Part shown: piece by piece, positions 8,036 through 10,967 of the stretch
How the letters are laid out: every line of letters starts with the position of its first letter
Position numbering within the stretch: the first letter of the stretch is position 1
NCBI GenBank assembly: GCA_015852425.1
Contig: JAAAIG010001081.1
Span: forward strand, 1-10,967
Length of the DNA stretch: 10,967 bases
Source of the DNA: Gryganskiella cystojenkinii
Taxonomy: Eukaryota; Mortierellomycota; Mortierellomycetes; Mortierellales; Mortierellaceae
Reading direction: 5' to 3'
Notes under the pieces: generated by a model
Database searches by the model: none
Told to the model about the DNA's origin: nothing
The model's input: the letters and a program-made list of their open reading frames with translations, nothing else
Translations under genes and position numbers: made by a program

Positions 8036-8036
8036 A
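8031..8036 (+). terminator. AATAAA polyadenylation-like hexamer
   Basis: AATAAA overlaps the stop codon (TAA 8033-8035) of the CRN-SET gene, which is unusually early for a 3' processing signal. A second AATAAA-type site occurs at 8216-8222 (CAAATAAAC) and another near 8406 (TAATAAAG), either of which would be a more usual distance away. Confidence 0.35.
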
Positions 8037-8040
8037 AGCA

Positions 8041-8536
8041 GCGCTGTGGTGTAGTAGATGGTGAGTCCAGTTTCTGACTCCGTTTTACCATTATCGTTTG
8101 ATTTTCCTATCATGCACCCTCGATCTCTTTCAAAACGTTTTCGTTTTCCTTGCACCTTTGCATTTTAAATGATGATGTCTTTTAAAGGCATTTGAACCAA
8201 CGTCTGATACGAAACAAATAAACGTCTTTGGAAGAACGAATACCTTGAGTAGAATGCTGTAGATTTGATGTTTGTGTGAAGTCGCGTTGACACACGAGTC
8301 TGCAGAAGCAATTGATCAAGGACGCTGCAACAAATATTCTCAATCGCCTAAAGCAGTCGCTGTCGGGCAGCACGCTGTGCTTCAAAATGTGGGAATTCGT
8401 CTCATAATAAAGTACTCGCGGAAAGCGATCCTACATGGCACATTTCGACATGTTCTTCCATCTCCCTTTCCATCCGGCTCCTATTTGCATATCACAAGAG
8501 ATTTTTTGAAATCTGTCGCCATTCCCATACTTAGAG
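8041..8536 (+). other. Intergenic / probable 3' flank, possibly decayed retroelement sequence
   Basis: No recognisable gene. A 104-residue frame at 8272-8586 is unremarkable, except that its end (ITRDFLKSVAIP, about 8490-8525) may connect by a frameshift to the retroelement-like frame that starts at 8537. The first 50 nt superficially resemble a tRNA D-arm but lack a T-arm. Confidence 0.3.
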
Positions 8537-8794
8537 GTGGACCGACGCGAAACTCTGCTCTCTGCTATCTCTCCCCACTCGCCTGATCAAACCCCCACGA
8601 TTTCTCAACTACACTGCCAACAAAAGCTCATCGCCTGCGCGCTCCTTGAAATCTGGCGTACGCACTATGCCTTTATCTTTGACGACACGGCGGTCTCTCC
8701 AGCGGTAGGAGTTAATATAGCACAGCGCCACCTCGACACTTTGATCGCACAGAATAATTACCGTCAACAGCCAAAAATCCAGCTCATAGCCTAA
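8537..8794 (+). mobile_element. Probable 3' end of a non-LTR (LINE-like) retrotransposon ORF2, remnant
   Basis: The frame to the TAA at 8792-8794 reads ALLEIWRTHYAFIFDDTAVSP followed by VGVNIAQRHLDTLIAQ. A short helix with IWxxHxxFIFDxxxxxP, then an aliphatic repeat and a quick stop, is what I associate with the C-terminal tail after the zinc-binding region of fungal LINE reverse transcriptases. No reverse transcriptase motif (FADD) or endonuclease is present upstream in the window, so only the tail could be here, as expected from 5' truncation. This identification rests on a short match from memory. Confidence 0.4.
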
Positions 8795-9542
8795 GCCACG
8801 CCCCCTCCCATGTAGAGAGACTATTCTTGATATTTCTTTTCTTATCTATTCTGACCGACCGAGCACTTGAATGTCTATTTCCCAGTGTGAGTGCCTTGAT
8901 CTTTCCGGCAATTCCTCTCTACTCTGGTTTCCTCATCTCTTCCGTCCTTCGATTTTTTTTGTCTCTCTTGTTTTTCGTCACCTTGAGTTTTTTACTCCCT
9001 AGCCTTTTCCGATCTATGATCTTCTACACTCACACGGTACTGCAATCTTGACTCCGTCGCTTGACGTTGCCTTTGGTCTTTTTCTTCAGCTTTTAAGTGA
9101 TTCTCATTAGCAGTAAGCATTTGTGGCCTTTTCCATCTTTGATATCCCTTTCCATTCCCTTTTCCAATTTCAAGAATTCAATTTCCTATCGACCGAGCGT
9201 ACTTTACTAATCGCAGCGGTATTCCGATTTTTCTCATCCCATGGTTCTCCTCATCATTTTACTTTCTTGTCCCTTCACCCTTGATCCCTCCTTGATCTTT
9301 TCAGGATTTTACTTTCTCGGCATGCCCTTGATCATTTGTGTCTAGACTCTCTTGGGATACTTTACATGCCAATTCCTTTTTGGTCATATTCAAGGAGGCT
9401 TTTGTATGCACACCAACCTGAAGACAAAGCCCAACATGTAATCAAATAAAAGAAACAAACAACCACTCTCTATTCCTCTTTCTCACTCGACTAGAGCTCT
9501 TCACTTCTCTTGTTTTTATTCAACGTATATAAATCATTCAAG
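8795..9542 (+). other. Pyrimidine-rich non-coding region between retroelement tail and Kazal gene
   Basis: A C/T-dense stretch with no supportable gene; a 74-residue frame at 8827-9051 is Leu/Phe-rich because of the base composition. Imperfect short repeats occur: ATTTTACTTTCT at 9256-9267 and 9305-9316, each followed by CTTGATC text, and CGACCGAGC at about 8862 and 9188. The last 100 nt are the likely leader of the Kazal gene. GTATATAAAT at about 9525 is only some 10 nt from the ATG, so it probably lies in the transcribed leader and is not a working TATA box. Confidence 0.35.
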
Positions 9543-9791
9543 ATGCTTTTCAAATCCGTCGTCATCGCTGCCATCACTGTTCTTTCTTCAGTCCACGCAG
9601 CAGGCAAGAAATGTCGCCAGGCTTGCACAATGGAGTATAATCCTGTCTGCGCTACACCGAAGGACAGAGGAGGATCTCCATACATACTTTACAGCGTGTT
9701 CAGTAACCCATGCACGCTAAGAGTCTACAACTGCCTTTACCCTTCGAGCATATTTGTTCCGTCGGAAAGGGCAAACTGCAACTTAAATTAA
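9543..9791 (+). CDS. Secreted Kazal-type serine protease inhibitor
   Basis: An 82-residue intact single-exon protein. Residues 1-19 form a signal peptide (MLFKSVVIAAITVLSSVHA) with likely cleavage at A19 or A20. The mature part has exactly six cysteines: C24, C28, C36, C57, C64 and C79, in Kazal order. The reactive loop CTMEYNPVC (28-36) closely matches the CTxEYxPxC loop of classical ovomucoid domains; by that alignment the P1 residue is Met30, favouring chymotrypsin-, elastase- or subtilisin-like targets. FSNPCTLRVYNC (53-64) is the second Kazal hallmark. C3-C4 spacing is 20 residues, against about 10 in classical domains, so there is a roughly 10-residue insertion (PKDRGGSPY region). The start at 9543 is the only ATG giving a signal peptide; the frame upstream is open to about 9510 but has no better start. 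A role in defence against, or manipulation of, outside proteases is family knowledge and not shown here. Confidence 0.88.
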   Translation: MLFKSVVIAAITVLSSVHAAGKKCRQACTMEYNPVCATPKDRGGSPYILYSVFSNPCTLRVYNCLYPSSIFVPSERANCNLN

Positions 9792-10156
9792 GCTTTAGCA
9801 ATCTTTGGAGTCCTTGGTGATTAGGACGACATAGCACACTAAACGCACAGACTAAATCCTCAGAGGTTGCTTGGACCCATTCCTCATGTCTTTTTATTCG
9901 ACGATCGTGTTGTGAATGAGTATCGTTGTTATGATGGTGAATTTGTGACCATAACAAGAGACAAGGCGCAAGAGGTGGTCAAAGAACAAACCAATGAACA
10001 GCCATCAATAAACAAACCTCCCACGACAGAAGGCTCTCGTTTCGTCATTTTCCCTAAAACCCTCTACTTTGCCACGTCCCCCTTCCTATTTCTCTTTTAT
10101 TTTTTTGGTTTGTTTCCCAAACGCATCTGCCCATCCTCTGTTACTCATCTGTTGAT
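9792..10156 (+). other. Intergenic region with T-rich leader of the next gene
   Basis: A plus-strand frame covers 9867-10160 without an ATG start and includes NEYRCYDGEFVTITRDKAQE; I do not recognise it, and it may be a relic exon. From about 10060 to 10155 the strand is C/T-rich with a TATTTTTTTGG run, ending at an ATG (10157), similar to the leaders seen elsewhere in the window. Confidence 0.3.
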
Positions 10157-10967
10157 ATGACCAACCTGCGGATCCCACCACACGCGTGTGCGCATCTTAT
10201 ATCGGTTCGCCCTCAAAAGGGATCTCGATACGCAAGACAGAGTCTGCTCCAGAAGACAACGACACCCTTCTCCAGTATATTCAATGGAGCACTGGTGGCC
10301 GACCTTGTGCTGTTCAAGCCGAGTTTGACTCTCACACACACAAGAACGTCGTTTTCCTCAATGATATAAAGGACAGGATCAACTCAATTGTGGACAAATA
10401 CCGTCTCTACCTCTCATCCGAATGTGATGTGGCTTCTTCCACAGACGGCAGTAACAAGTCTCGTCCACATATCCACTTTCAAAGCATGGTGGCTATGATC
10501 TCGAACGACCAACCGAGTTCTATCGAAGGTATGGTTTTTACATCTTGACTATGCTCCAACTCCTTAAGTTCTCTGTCGGCGCTGCCGGTTTACCGTTCCC
10601 CAAATCGCTGGTATCGGCAAGGCATTAGAGAAGGCGATCGAAAAAATTCAAGATGCTGCAAAGATCAAGTCAAGGAGAAGGTCGATCAAGTAATAGGGAT
10701 TTTGAGGGATTTGCATCGTTTGAGAGTATCGACACTGGCAACAATGTGACCCAACAGACAGGACCTTAACATAGAAAAGATTAAAGCCCTCGGAGGCGAG
10801 GACCTTCACCATCTTGCCTCATTCCTGAAGATCCAGGGCGGGACTCGGGTCCTGGGAAACCTATACCGGGTGGCAAGGCTGGAGGGTACAATCAAGCGTC
10901 CGGAAGATAACCGACCAGAAAAACATTTCCGAGTTTGTCACAGCCAAAATGCCGCCCGATAACGCCT
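10157..10967 (+). pseudogene. Broken 5' part of a multi-exon gene of unknown function, cut by the window edge
   Basis: A likely original start is ATG 10157 (MTNLRIPPHA), but the protein-like reading soon moves to another frame: PEDNDTLLQYIQW, GRPCAVQAEFDSHTHKNVVFL and NDIKDRINSIV, to a donor at 10529 (GAAG|GTATGG). A 40-nt intron (10529-10568, TTAAG acceptor) leads to FTVPQIAGIGKALEKAIEKIQDAAK. The frame then breaks near 10670: a neighbouring frame continues DQVKEKVDQVIGILRDLHRLR, meets TGA at 10747, and goes on to LNIEKIKALGGEDLHHLASFL and TRVLGNLYRVARLEG. Near 10900 it may shift again. The helical, Leu-rich segments remind me of a large multigene family in Mortierella-like fungi with unknown function; this is memory only. 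At least two frame breaks argue for a pseudogene, though a sequencing error cannot be excluded. Confidence 0.45.

Noticed and set aside
8038..8095. tRNA-like text (GTGGTGTAGTAGATGGTGA)
   Set aside because: There is no T-arm GTTCGAATC-type sequence and no closing acceptor stem at the right distance.
9524..9533. GTATATAAAT as TATA box of the Kazal gene
   Set aside because: It lies only about 10 nt before the ATG, too near for a working TATA box with a leader.
1..10967. CRISPR array, rRNA gene, bacterial operon or phage structures
   Set aside because: No regularly spaced repeats, no rRNA-like blocks, no Shine-Dalgarno-linked gene strings; spliceosomal introns point to a eukaryote.

Overview
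The window looks like nuclear DNA of an early-diverging filamentous fungus, most likely Mortierellomycotina. Pointers: short GT..AG introns (46-113 nt) with CTAAC/CTGAC-like branch points, CT-rich leaders before start codons, a Crinkler (CRN) header-domain gene, a decayed CRN-type ATPase/nuclease gene, a decayed F-box gene, and a small secreted Kazal inhibitor. The lineage is inferred from family memory, not from an alignment.

Layout. 185-2337: decayed gene for a predicted AAA-ATPase plus PD-(D/E)XK nuclease, of the kind found as CRN effector C-termini; exon borders and nuclease residues are visible but the frame is broken. 2338-3542: no secure gene, ending in a CT-rich promoter-like stretch. 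3543-4294: decayed F-box gene with a paired-CxxC zinc motif. 4295-6977: no secure gene, but two diverged direct repeats (5281-5443 and 5526-5726) that seem to derive from coding sequence. 6978-8035: the best gene in the window, three exons joining a CRN header to a SET protein-methyltransferase domain. 8537-8794: probable tail of a non-LTR retrotransposon. 9543-9791: intact secreted Kazal-type inhibitor. 10157-10967: broken start of a multi-exon gene running off the right edge.

The main discovery candidate is the CRN-SET gene. Splicing two introns brings the ubiquitin-like header, an 11-residue linker and a 3' exon with GRG, NHSCNPN, DY and CxCx4C post-SET motifs into one 277-residue frame. 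This would be an effector carrying a lysine methyltransferase instead of the nuclease or kinase cargo usually linked to CRNs. Around it the region behaves like a fast-turnover accessory compartment: at least two or three broken genes, repeats and a retroelement tail beside two intact genes for putative secreted or translocated proteins. No operon logic applies.
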